Assembly: GCA_037176725.1 (NCBI GenBank) | Contig: JAZBRS010000077.1 | Coordinates: forward strand, 8,556,001-8,620,000 | Direction of reading: 5' to 3' | DNA length: 64,000 bases | DNA from: Posidonia oceanica | Taxonomy: Eukaryota > Streptophyta > Magnoliopsida > Alismatales > Posidoniaceae | Shown: piece by piece, positions 44,664 to 56,700 of the stretch | Layout: each line of letters begins with the position of its first letter | Numbering within the stretch: position 1 is the first letter of the stretch | Notes under the pieces: model-generated | Seen by the model: the letters and a program-made list of their open reading frames with translations, nothing else | Databases searched by the model: none | Told to the model about the DNA's origin: nothing | Position numbers and translations under genes: made by a program

Positions 44664-47600
44664 TGTAGCGATCCCGATCGGAATCAGGCTCGCTAATATA
44701 GCGGCGATTGGATCCGAGGAAGGGGCTCGACTCGAAAACGCCTGAAATCGAGGAGAAAAAGGAAAGATAAGACAAATCAGAGTCGCCACCATATCTATTA
44801 ACGGGAGACAAGGAAAACCAGGGAAATGCGTGAATTAACGCGCAAAACGGAGCAAGAAATGCAAAGCAAAGCAATGCAAAGGAAAACAAATGCAAACAAA
44901 ATGCAAATGAGATGACTCTAGCCTAGGATGAGGGCAGTACGGTCATTGCGGGCCAAAAGACAAGGTAAGGACTCCTGTTACGTGCGGGGAAGGTGTTAGG
45001 CACCCCCGACACGCCTGAGAATCGGTCTTTCTAGGCTTACGCTCGCATACGCAGGGAAATGCAGGATTGAATGCCTATGTGCCTATAAATGCCTAAATGA
45101 ATGCTCAAGGTGTGCTCTAAGTGGGAAGAAACAAAGCAAGGAAGTAAACGTGCTCTCTAAATGCTCAGCTACGCTGTTTGTGTTCCGAATTAGGTGAAAC
45201 CTAGCTCGTGAGAACTCCAGGCAGTAAGCATCACAGCCCTATATGCAAATGCAGGCGAAAAAGCGAAACGGCGAGAAAACCATGCAACGCAATCGGCATG
45301 CAAAGGAAAACGGCGTAAAACACGCAAAACTAGGCGAGAAAAGAGCAAGGCACGCAGAACAGAGCAAGAGAATAAAACCGGCACGCAAAACAAACGAGAA
45401 AGCAAGATAGTATGCAAAACGAGACAAGGGAGTAAAGAGGCACGCAAAACGGTGCCAAAACGAGAGCGGCACGAAAAACAAGCGAGAAAGCGAGGCAGCG
45501 TGCAAAACAAGGCAAGAAAACAAGAGGGCACGCAAAACGGTGCCAAAACGAGGGGGCACGCGAAACGGTGCCAAAACAGCGGAGCAAAAACCTCGGAAAA
45601 GCCATGCGAATGCCAGAATGCAGAAAAAGATTAGAAGAGGCCAAAGGGGAGGCAAGACAACGTGTGTGTAAGAACAGACGTCATTTAGGACCACTCAGAG
45701 TAGGTGTGAAGACCAACGGAGGGGAGAGTGTGCAAACGGAGGGATTACCACCTCTTAGCGACTGTTTCCCACTGAACCGTTCCACGGTATGTCTCGCACG
45801 CTGCCCAAAGCTCGCGATGCGATCGGATCGTGGAAAAGGGGGAAGGAAGTCACATAAAGTGGCAAATCCAAGGTAAACTCAACACAAAACACACGAGGAT
45901 ACGCGAAACGAGGATCTGAATAGACAAGCAGAAAGGGGAAGTCCTATTCTACATGCTCAAAGAGACAGAAAGCAAAAACGAGGAAAACTGTGCAAATGGC
46001 ATGCGAATGAATGCAATGCAGGGGTTCAGGAGGACATACCTGGAGATCTGGGAGCCTGATCTGAGATCTGTCTAGTCCATGCTGAAGAACGCTCCGCTGC
46101 GGTCGCCTGGGCAGCTTACTTGAGGAGATCCGACGACCGGATTGGAAGATATCGCAGCTCCAAGGCAGAAGGGCCAGAACAGGGGAGAAGAACAGATCTA
46201 GGTGTTTAGGAGGTCCTAGGGATGTGCAAAAAGGTCCTCCCGGGTGAAAGGGAGCTAAAAGTGCTTAGTGTGTGCAAAGGGGTTGCTAATATGCAAGACT
46301 AAATGAATGCAGGATGCATGCAAAAGCAAGAAAAAGCAAAGAGAAGAAACTGAGAAAAACCAGGAGTTCAGAAAGCATTTTGGAAAAGAAAAGGGGCAAA
46401 AAATGCAAATTTTCCAGAAAACAAGGGTCCATGGGAAAGGATTTTGAAAACAGGGGAGGACAGAGGTCCATTTTGCAAAAAACTAGGCTCAGAAAGGTGT
46501 TTTGAAAAGAGGGTATGCTTTAGAAGGGGTTTTGAAACCAAAAGGAAGTCAGAAAGCAATTTTTGAAAAAACTGGGGTCTAAATTGCAAATTTTCCAGAA
46601 AACAAGGTTCCAGGTAGTCTGGGAATACTAGTGGAGGGTCTGCATGCAATTTGGTAGGCATAGGAGCTAGAATGCAACCTAGGGGCAAAATGGTCTTTTC
46701 ACATGAATTTTTTTAAAGATGCAAGGACCTATGTGTGATTTTGAAATTATGCAGGGGCAAAAATGCAATTTAATATGTAAAATATGCTCTGAAATTACTG
46801 ACCATGGACTGATATGCAATTTTTTGAAAATGCAGGGTTGAAAATGCAATATAATAAGCTAAAATGCATGCAGCACAGTTACTGTCCATTTAAAATGGAC
46901 CTATATGCAAAAATGAAAAAACAGAGGGGCAAAAGTGCAATGCAGTATGCAAAAAACAAAAATAAAAGCTAAGTTCCTACAGTGCATGGGCCTACATGCA
47001 AAAACAGAAACATGCAGGGACCTGAAATGCAATGCAGTATGGTAAAATGAATACAATTAAATTAACTGATTTAAGACAGGACCTATGTGCAAAAATCGTA
47101 AACAGAGGGACTAAAATGCAAAATATTATAACAGCACAGCACAGTAACAGGACTAAAAGGCAAATATAGAAAAATAGAAACATAAGTTGCAATTTAGCAT
47201 GGTTTTTAATTAAAAACTAAGCATATTAAATGAACAGAGGACTGAAGTGCAAAAATTGAAAAACTTAAGGCAGATATGCAATATTTACACCTAAAACTAT
47301 ATAACAAAAGAAATAAATGAACAGTAGCTCGTCGACGGCGACGAGCACTGTAGCAGAAAGCTTCCAGAGCTCGTGGCCGCCGACAGGGGAGGCTGGGGAT
47401 GCGCAGACTGGCGGAGGGCGTGGCCGGCGACCGTGCGGAGCTCAGGGAACCAACCGGGGACCTTCTTGCTGGTCGGAGCGTCCGAAGGAACAGCAGCCGG
47501 CGCCGGAGAAGAGACGCTGTCCGGCGAGTCGAGGACGGAGCAGGAGGATCGGAAAATCTATTCTAAAGGCTGGGGAAGCAAGAGAAGAAGAAGAGGAAGC

Positions 47601-50114
47601 TAAGGGAAGCAATGGTTACCTTTTTCCGTGCCTGAGATGTCCTCCCGACGTCGGCGGCTTCAGCAGTCGCCGGTGAAGGCCGTCCGGTCGCTGCGGGCAT
47701 CGCCGGCTGCTCGCGAAGATTGGAACCGCTTCAGAACGTCCCTCCGGAGCTTCCCAGGTGGTCAGACGTGAGCTGCGAAGACTGGAGGGAAATCCGGTAG
47801 ATTGTGGGTTCAGGGTGGCAGCCGGAGGCCGGGGGGAGTTGTTGCTGCTCGTCTGGTGGAGTGAAGCCCTCCGGGAGGTTGCTGGAAGTCTGGCGAATGA
47901 CGTTGGATGCTTGGAGAGGGTTTCTGGAAGGTGTGGAGTGGAATTGGAGCTGGGTCGAATTTCTGGTCAGTGACTGATGCAGTGTTTGTTGTGTTGTTTG
48001 GGATCTGTGGTGAGAGTTAGGGCCGGAGGTCTGGGGCTCTGGAAAGGTGGGATGCTGGTGAATGTCTGGGTGGATTTTGGTGGGATCTGGTGGACGGGAG
48101 TGAAGGGAATTGGGAAATGGGTTCAGGTCGGTGGCAGTTGGCTTTCAGAGGGATTAAGTAGTGATTTGGGTGGTGGAATGGCTGTAGAAAGGTGAGGGGA
48201 AATGACTGTGTTTTGGGTGAACTTGGGGGAGTAATTGGGAGAAAGTTAGGACCGGCTACCGGTGCGCTACCGAATTTCAAATTCGTCGGTGGCCACTGCA
48301 GCAGAGGAGACGGCGAGGTGACCGGCTCCGGATTTGGTGCTGAGATGGAGGAGTCGGCGAGCTGCTTTAGACGATAAGACGGAGCTTCGAAATTTAAAAA
48401 TGGTGGAGGGAGAACTGTTGGCAGCTCGCGGGAGAGAAACGGAGGAACGCGGAGGAAGAAGAAGGAAGAGGAAGAAGGAAGGCGTGGGCCGGACTGTGCG
48501 GGCCGAAGGGAAAAAGCAGAGAAAATAAAAGAAAAAAGAAACGGGCTGGATTGAGCCCAGTAAGGAAAAGTAAGAAAGAAAGAAGGGAAATAAGAAAGAA
48601 AGAGGGGTCAAAAAGGAGAAATAAAATTAGTAAAAATAAACTAAAAATAAATAAAAATACTGGAGAGGTTGTGCTGTAGATTAGGATTTTAATTAAGATT
48701 TTTAATGGTTGGTTTGAGTTGATTAATGTGTTTTGGGCTTGATTAGGGTTTTAGAGCTTTGGTTTTGTTTTTAATTGGTTTTCACTTGATTAAATGTTTG
48801 TTAAATCTTTTTTAAATTGTTTTAAAAATGGTGTTTCCCTCGTTGGACACTCAGAATATTGATTAGGATTTTTTTTAGGATTTATTTTGTATTAATTAGG
48901 GTTGATTTTAGGTTCTTAAGTTTTAGTCTTTTTAGGATTTTTTCCTTCTTAAGTCTTTTAAGTTGTGTTTTGATTTTTATTTTGTTGATTTTTCTTGAAG
49001 TTTTTAGTTGGATTTTTCTGGTTTGATAGGGTGTTTTCTAGGTCTTTCAGATGTGTTTTTCTTTTCTTTTTTAATTAAGTTTTTAACTTGTTTTTCTTAT
49101 GTTTATTAGGTTAGGTCTTTTGCCTTCTTTAATTACTTGTTTTAGTGTTTGATTTTTTAATTCTTCTTTTTGGGTTTGTTTTTTAATTCTTCTGATGGGT
49201 TTTTACCTTTGGTGGGTTTTGATTTTATTCTAGCTTTTTCCTTGATTTTTCAGTGTTTTCTTTTGATTTGTTTTGCATTTTTTAGTTTGCATGTTTGGTT
49301 TTCTTTTTAGCTTGCTTTAGTTAAGTTTAAGTTGTTAATTGCTTTTTTAACATTTTTTAATTGTTTTTCTTAGGGTTCTGATTTGTTCCTTTCGTGTTTT
49401 GAGATTTTACAGATTTTTATGGGTTTTTGTGGATTTTTGCAAGAGGGAGAAAAGGAAAAGAGAAGGAAGAAAGAGAGGGAAATAAGAGGAAAAGAGATAG
49501 GTTGGAGGAAAACGATTTTTAAAATTCAGAAAAAGTGTTAAAAATAAAGTAAAAATAGGGATAGGATAGAGGAAGGATAGAAGCACGGAGGGGGCCCATA
49601 GCCAGACCAAAAAAAGGATAAGAAAGGGATGAAAAGAGAGATGATAATCAGGAGAGAGAGAGGAGAGAGAAAATGACAATCCCGGAGAGAGAAAAGGATA
49701 ATTTAGGTAAAAGAGGGTCTTAAAGGTCTCGGAATTGGGTGAGAATTGGTGAGTGGGTAGTCTTGGGTTTGGAGTGTTGGTTCTGAGGTTTTGGTCTGAT
49801 TCTAAGGAGGTTTTGGAGGGGTTTCAAGGTGTAGAAAAAGGGTAGTTTTACCTAGGTTTTCTAGGATTTTCAAGGATGGGTTGGGTTTGGAAATTCCTAG
49901 GTCTTTGGGTAGGTTTGTTGAGTGGATAGTGGTAGGTTTTCCTATGGATTTTGGTTCGGTTTTGAGGTTGGGAAGGGGGGTAAAGGTTTAGGTCAAAATG
50001 GGCTGATTTTGAAGGGTAGAGAGGAGGATTAGGGTTAGGGTTTGGTTGGGGTTTGATCCAGCAATCACCAAGAGGGCTCCAAGGGTCCAAGCCTGCCAAG
50101 ATGGGGTGTCAACA
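44664..50114 (-). mobile_element. 3' LTR of Element 3 (5,451 bp)
   Basis: It starts TGTTGACACCCCATCTT at 50114, next to the PPT, and ends GGGATCGCTACA at 44664. The zones are as in the other LTRs, but it is about 400 bp shorter in the 48060-50114 part than LTR A, lacking a stretch equivalent to about 2100-2500. The terminal sequence after CCGATCGG is only 10 bases, the same form as the solo LTR, whereas Elements 1 and 2 have a 55-base tail. Confidence 0.92.
45290..45590 (-). repeat. Degenerate 30-bp array in the LTR of Element 3
   Basis: GCACGCAAAACGGTGCCAAA-like units (plus strand) recur with irregular 25-35 bp spacing. It is more degenerate than the Element 2 array. Confidence 0.7.
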
Positions 50115-50118
50115 GATG

Positions 50119-50127
50119 CCCCTCCCT
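50119..50127 (-). promoter_or_regulatory. Polypurine tract of Element 3
   Basis: On the minus strand AGGGAGGGG then CATC precedes the LTR start at 50114, the same as in Element 1. It primes plus-strand DNA synthesis in this class of elements. Confidence 0.85.
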
Positions 50128-50132
50128 GAGCG

Positions 50133-50680
50133 AGGGCAAGCGGAGCACGGCCGCTGCTCAGGGTTGACAAGACACCCCATCTGGCCGGCGGAAGCAGCGG
50201 GTTGCTATGGGCGTGAGCTACTTATTCGGCGGATGCACCGAAGATCGTAGCCCGTTGCCGCAATGCAAGATGCCAGTGCAGATGGATGCTGTGCTGTGTG
50301 TATGCATGCTGATGCGAGTGCAATGCAAGAGTTAGTATAAAAGTTAGTGCAGTTATAAGAAAATGCTGATGCTGTGCAAGTGATACTGATGATGCTAAAG
50401 TGATATGCAGTGCTAGCTAAGAAAATGCTGAGATGATGCAGAAAAAAAGATAAAAAGGCACGATGTGGTGCGAATATCTGGCAGGGAGGCCAGACTTGCA
50501 CGACAAGGCGAAGGAAAATAGGGTGCAGCTGGTCCCCGCCTGAGGAGCAAGCTAGCAGGAAAGAAGGGTGCAAGGAGAGAGGCCAACTCTCCTATCGCAG
50601 GAAAGGGGGTGCGCGGCTTCGTCTTCCTGGGACAAGGCTGCGCCGAAAAGGAAAAAAAAATGATAAGGTGACGGGCTTAT
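50133..50680 (-). other. Spacer between PPT and hairpin arrays, Element 3
   Basis: It is the inverted counterpart of 13021-13568 in Element 1, with the shared phrases GGGTTGACAAGACACCCC and CCTATCGCAGG. Short GATGCTGATG-type repeats lie at 50280-50420. No gene seen. Confidence 0.6.
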
Positions 50681-50686
50681 CGTCCG

Positions 50687-51720
50687 GATAGTTTACGGTC
50701 CTATCAACCGGGAGTGACAGTTTACGGTCCTGTCAACCGGAGGCAGTTGTGAGTGATAGTTACTGGATATCAGCCGTATAACATGGTTGTGGGATAGTTT
50801 ACAGTCCTATCAACTGGTGGATAGTTTACAGACCTATCAACTGGCAGATAGTTTACAGACCTATCAACTGGAAGCCACAAACCATGAGTGATAGTTACTG
50901 GATATCAGCCGCATAACGCAATGCCGGATAGTTTACAGTCTATCATCTAGAGTGACAGTTTACGGTCCTGTCAACCGGCAGATAGTTTACAGACCTATCA
51001 ACTGGAGGATAGTTTACAGTCCTATCAACTGGAAACGGCATTGCGAGGGACAGTTACTGGATGTCAGCCGTATAACATGATTGCGCGTGGTAGTTTACAG
51101 TCCTACCAACTGGTGGATAGTTTACAGACCTATCAACTGGAGCGACAGTTTACGGTCCTGTCAACCGGCGGATAGTTTACAGACCTATCAACTGGAAACG
51201 CGCAATGATGAGGGATAGTTACTGGATATCAGCCGTATAATGCAATTGCTGGTGATAGTTTAGGAGTATCAGCCTAACGACAGTTTACGGTCCTGTCAAC
51301 CGGTGGATAGTTTACAGACCTATCAACTGGAGGATAGTTTACAGTCCTATCAACTAGAAACCGCAATTGCAAGGGACAGTTACTGGATGTCAGCCGTATA
51401 ACGTAATTGCACGCGATAGTTTACAGACCTATCAACTGGAGCGACAGTTTACGGTCCTGTCAACCGGTGGATAGTTTACAGACCTATCAACTGGAAAAGT
51501 GCAATTACGAGAGACAGTTACTGGATGTCAGCCGTATAACACAACTGCGGGCCGACCATGGATCGACCAGAAGATAGTTTAGGAATATCAGCCTGAGATA
51601 GTTTCGGATATCAGCCTAGCACGAGTGATTGATAGATGATAGTTTAGGAATATCAGCCTGAGATAGTTTCGGATATCAGCCTAGCACGAGTGATTGATTG
51701 ATTGATAAGAGGAGGCAAGA
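50687..51720 (-). repeat. Hairpin array family B in Element 3, with covarying stems
   Basis: About 20 units of GATAGTTTACAGTCCTATCA type on the plus strand. Stems vary in pairs around nearly identical 9-nt loops: GATAG/CTATC at 50687-50705, GACAG/CTGTC at 50716-50734 and GGTAG/CTACC at 51089-51107. Interspersed units do the same with GATA/TATC (50755-50771) and GACA/TGTC (51049-51065) around loop GTTACTGGA. From 51570 the units become GATAGTTTAGGAATATCAGC. Confidence 0.9.
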
Positions 51721-52800
51721 TCATGATGAGAATGATAAGATATCGGACTTATCGGCCGGCAAAGAGGGGATGAGATAATGATGAGAATGATAAGATATCG
51801 GACCTATCGGCCGGTAAGGAGGGGATGAGATAATGATGAGAAGTTGATCTAAAGAGGGGGATGAGATCATGATGAGAAGTTAATCTAAAGAGGGGGATGA
51901 GATCATGATGGGAAATTAATCTAAAGAGGGGGATGAGATCATTATGAGAAGTTAATCTAAAGAAGGGGATGAGATCATGATGGGAAATTAATCTAAAGAG
52001 GGGGATGAGAGAATGATGAGGAATTAATCTAAAGAGGGGGATGAGATCATGATGAGAAATTAATCTAAAGAGGGGGATGAGATCATGATGAGAAGTTAAT
52101 CTAAAGAGGGGGATGAGATCATGATGAGAAATTAATCTAAAGAGGGGGATGAGATCATGATGAGAAGTTAATCTAAAGAGGGGGATGAGATCATGATGAG
52201 AAGTTAATCTAAAGAGGGGGATGAGATCATGATGAGAAATTAATCTAAAGAGGGGGATGAGATCATGATGAGAAGTTAATCTAAAGAGGGGGATGAGATC
52301 ATGATGAGAAATTAATCTAAAGAGGGGGATGAGATCATGATGAGAGGTTAAGCTAAAGAAGGGGATGAGATCATGATGAGAAGCTAATCTAAAGAGGGGG
52401 GGTGAGATCATGATGAGAAATTAATCTAAAGAGGGGGATGAGGTCATGATGAGAAGTTAATCTAAAGAGGGGGATGAGGTCATGATGAGAAGTTAATCTA
52501 AAGAGGGGGATGAGGTCATGATGAGAATGATAAGATATCGGACTTATCGGCCGGCAAAGAGGGGATGAGGGAATGATGAGAAATTAATCTAAAGAGGGGG
52601 ATGAGATCATGATGAGAGATTAATCTAAAGAGGGGGATGAGATAATGATGAGAAATTAATCTAAAGAGGGGGATGAGGGAATGATGAGGATGATAAGATA
52701 TCGGACTTATCGGCCAGCAAAGAGGGGATGAGGGAATGATGAGAATGATAAGATATCGGACTTATCGGCCGGCAAAGAAGGGGTAAGGGAATGATGAGAA
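51720..52800 (-). repeat. Family C units and a 36-bp satellite in Element 3
   Basis: Five GATAAGATATCGGACTTATC (or close) hairpins at about 51730, 51788, 52530, 52693 and 52746 flank and interrupt a tandem array of a 36-bp unit (TTAATCTAAAGAGGGGGATG plus AGATCATGATGAGAAG), about 20 copies at 51840-52540 and four more at 52575-52690. On the minus strand the 36-bp unit reads as a 12-residue repeat (SHHDLIPLFRLT), giving a 220-codon open frame at 51749-52411. I consider this frame a by-product of the period. Confidence 0.88.
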
Positions 52801-52808
52801 GAAATCAT

Positions 52809-52902
52809 CCCATGACGCCAGGAACGTCATGGGGGAAAGAGGGAAAGAATGATACCAAGGGGCGATCAAAAGATGCCCCTGGTGTCGGGATGACACCAGG
52901 GG
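52809..52902 (-). other. Two longer stem-loops, Element 3
   Basis: 52809-52833: CCCATGACG pairs with CGTCATGGG around a 7-nt loop. 52876-52902: CCCCTGGTGTC pairs with GACACCAGGGG around 5 nt. A second copy of the latter at 53601-53627 has CCCCTGGTATC/GATACCAGGGG. Counterparts in Element 1 lie at 11103-11129 and 11171-11195, with paired base changes and conserved loops. Confidence 0.85.
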
Positions 52903-53058
52903 TTGGCCAACGCGTCCTTGGCATCGAAAGCAGAGAGTGATGACAAGAGTGTCGTGCTTGTCAGACGAGTAGTTTGGGGGTACCAGCCCGCAAGGGACTC
53001 AGCTGAGGGCGATCAGCTGGGGACTCAACTGGGGATGACCAACCGAGAAGAGTGTCAG

Positions 53059-53575
53059 GTTGACGGACCTTTCGCCGAGCAGTTTGGGGTGCCAGCCCGC
53101 AGAGATAATGATCCAGCTGGGGGCGACCAACTGGGGACTCGACTGGGGGTGACCAGCCGAGAAGAGTGTCAGGTTGACGGACCTTTCGCCGAGCAGTTTG
53201 GGGTGCCAGCCCGCAGAGATAATGATCCAGCTGGGGGCGACCAACTGGGGACTCGACTGGGGATGACCAGCCGAGAAGAGTGTCAGGTTGACGGACCTTT
53301 CGCCGAGCAGTTTGGAGTGCCAGCCCACAGAGATAATGATCCAGCTGGGGGCGACCAACTGGGGACTCGACTGGGGATGACCAGCCGAGAAGAGTGTCAG
53401 GTTGACGGACCTTTCGCCGAGCAGTTTGGGGTGCCAGCCCACAGAGATAATGATCCAGCTGGGGGCGACCAGCTGGGGACTCGACTGAGGATGACCAGCC
53501 GAGAAGAGTATCAGGTTGATGGACCTTTCACCGAGCAGTTTGGGGTGCCAGCCCGTAGAGAACTCAGCTGGGGAT
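53059..53575 (-). repeat. 114-bp tandem array (family A), Element 3
   Basis: GTTGACGGACCTTTCGCCGA begins at 53059, 53173, 53287, 53401 and 53515 (with one variant), an exact 114-bp period. Because 114 is a multiple of three, frames on both strands stay open (plus 52903-53577; minus 53748-52999). A related single unit lies at about 59605-59700, beyond the solo LTR, showing that the array was split by it. Confidence 0.88.
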
Positions 53576-53739
53576 GATACCACAGGGCGGCCAAAAGATG
53601 CCCCTGGTATCAGGATGATACCAGGGGATAGCCGATGCGCCCCTGGCATCAGGATGCAAAGATAGATGAGCGAGTGGATGGACGATAGGTTGATGGACCT
53701 TTCACCGGGCAGTTTGGGGTGCCAGCCCGCAGGGGACTC

Positions 53740-56700
53740 TGTTGACACCCCATCTTGGCAGGCTTGGACCCTTGAAGCCCTCTTGGTGATTGCTGGATCA
53801 AACCCCGACCAAACCCTAACCCTAATCCTCCTCTCTACCCTTCAAAATCAGCCCATTTTGACCTAAACCTTTGCCCCCCTTCCCAACCTCAAAACCTAAC
53901 CAAAATCCATAGGAAAACCCCCCACTATCCACTCAACAAACCTACCCAAAGACTTAGAAACTTCCAAACCTAACCCATTCCCAAAAACCCTAGAAAACCT
54001 AGGAGAAACTACCCTTTTCCTACACCTTGAAACCCCTCCAAAACCTCCTTAGAATCAAACCAAAACTTCAAGACCAACACTAGAAACCTTAGGCTGCCCA
54101 CTCACCAATTTTCACCCCATTCCAAGACCATTAAGACCCTCTTTCACCCAAATTATCCTTTTCTCTCTCCGGGATTATCATTTTCTCTCTCCTCTCTCTC
54201 TCCTGATTATCATCTCTCTTTTCATCCCTTTCTCATCCTTTTTCTGGTCTGGCTGTGGGCCCCCTCTGTGCTTCTATCCCTCCTCTATCTTATCCCTATT
54301 TTTACTTTATTTTTAACACTTTTTCTGAATTTTTAAAAATCATTTTCCTCCAACCTATCCTTTTTCCTTTTATCTCCCTCTTTTTTCCATTTCTTTCCTC
54401 CTTCTCTTTTCCTTTTCTCCCTTTTGCAAAAATCCACAAAAACCCATAAAAATCTGTAAAACCTCAAAACACAAAAGAAACAAATCAGAACCCCAAGAAA
54501 AACAATTAAAAAAATGTTAAACAAACAACTAACAACTTAAACTTAACTTAAGCAAGCTAAAGAGAAAACCAAACATGCAAACTAAAAAATGCAAAACAAA
54601 TCAAAAGAAAATACTGAAAAATCAAAGAAAAAGCTAAAATAAAATCAAGAACCACCAAAGGTAAAAACCCATCAGAAGAATTAAAAAACAAACCCAAAAA
54701 GAAGAATTAAAAAATCAAATACTAAAACAAGTAATTAAGGAAGGCAAAAGACCTAACCTAATAAACATAAGGAAAACAAGTTAAAAACTTAATTAAAAAG
54801 GAAAAGAAAAATATATCTGAAAGACTCAAAAAACACCCTATCAAACCAGAAAAATTCAATTAAAAACTTCAAGAAAGAAAACAATAAATAAAAATCCAAA
54901 CACAACTTAAAAGACTTAAAAAGAAGAAACCCTAAGAAGACTACAACTTAAAAATCTAAAAACACCCTGATTAATGGGAAAACAAATCCTAAAAAATCCT
55001 AATCAATGTTCTAAGTGTCCAACAAGGGAAATACAATTTTTTAAACAATTTAAAAAGGGTTTAACAAACATTTAATCAAGTGAAAACCAATTAAAAGCAA
55101 AACCAAAGTCCTAAAACCATAATCAAGCCCAAAACACATTAATCAACTCAAAATAACCATTAAAAATCTTAATTAAAATCCTAATCTAAAGCACAACTCT
55201 TCTAATATTTTTATTTATTTTTGGCTTATTTTTTACCAACTTTATTTCCCCTTCTTGCCCCCCTCTTTCTCTCTTATTTCCCTTCTTTCTTTCCTTTCCT
55301 TACTGGGCCTGTCGGCCTGCTTCTCTCTTTTCCCTTCTTTTTTTATTTCTTTTTCTCGGCCCGCAGCAGTCCGGCCCATTTTCTCCTTCTTCTTCCTTCT
55401 TCCTCCTCGCGCTTCCACCAGATTTCCTTCCCGCGAGCTCGCTGCTACAGATCTCCCTCCATCCATTTGAATTCAAAGCTTCTATCACTTCATCTACAGC
55501 AGCTCGCCGCTCCTCCTTCGTCTCAGCGCCTTTTCCGGAGGCTTTGAATGCCGGTCGACTCGCCGACATCCATCGCGTCTGCTGCAGTGCCGCCGGTCGA
55601 GTTTGAATTCAGCAGCGCGCCAGCAGCAGCTCCGGATATAAGTCTCCGTCTTCCCTTCAATCCGTAGAGCGAGAGTGAGTGTCAGACCAGAGAGGAATCA
55701 GTGCGAGAGCAACCCCAGAATTCCACCGTTTTTCCCACCTGAAACAGCCTCTGATCTCTTCCTCTTCACCCTCCATTTCGAGAAAAAAAGGGAGCAGTGA
55801 GAGTAGAGTTGGAGAGTCCCTGTGGTATCCCGGAGAGAAGCCTCATCTCAGACCAATCCCCGCACCTGATCCTTCTCCCATTCCTTCTGAAATCTTCAGA
55901 AAACCTTCTTCCTTCTTTTCCAGTAAACCAGCACCCTTCCAAGCCATCTTTCCTCTCCCAATTGATCCCCCAGGATCACCCAGAAACCCAGTACCTCTCC
56001 TCCACCATTTCCCGGCCTTCCATCCCCCAGAAACACCACCAATTCGCCCGAATTCCCACCACAGAAGCCATCTGCAACCCAACACCTTCCCTTCTAAAAT
56101 TACCTTCGCCACAGTCCACCGCATCTCCCCAAATTCTTCCCCGACACTCACCTGCACTTCACCTCTCCAAAGCCTCCGGCCTTGAACCCAACCGCTCACT
56201 ACAGACCGAGAACTTTACCACAAACAGTTACTCCACCCACTGACCAGAAATCGACCCCGACCTCAAACTCCCCTCCACTCGCACCAGAAACCCTCTCCAA
56301 GTATCCAAACCCCATCGCCAGCATTCCAGCAACCCGCCGGAGGGTTCCACTCCACCAGACGAGCAGCGGACACCCTCCCCGGTCTCCGGCAGCATCCTCT
56401 GAACCCAGAAAAGCCGAAACGTTACCTGAGCTGTAGAACTTCGGTCCGGTCGATCAGGAAGCACCGGAGGGACGTTCTGAAGCGATTCCAACCTCCGCGA
56501 GCAGCCGGCGACGTCTGCAGCGACCGGACGGCCTCCACCGGCGACAGCTGAAGCCACTGACGTCGGGGGAACGACTCAGGCGCGGGAAAAGGTAACCACT
56601 GCTTCCCTTAGCTTCCTCTCCTTCTTCTCTTGCTTCCCCAGCCTTTAGAATAGGCTTTCCGGTCCTCCTGCTCCGTCATCAGCTCGCCGGACAGTCCTCC

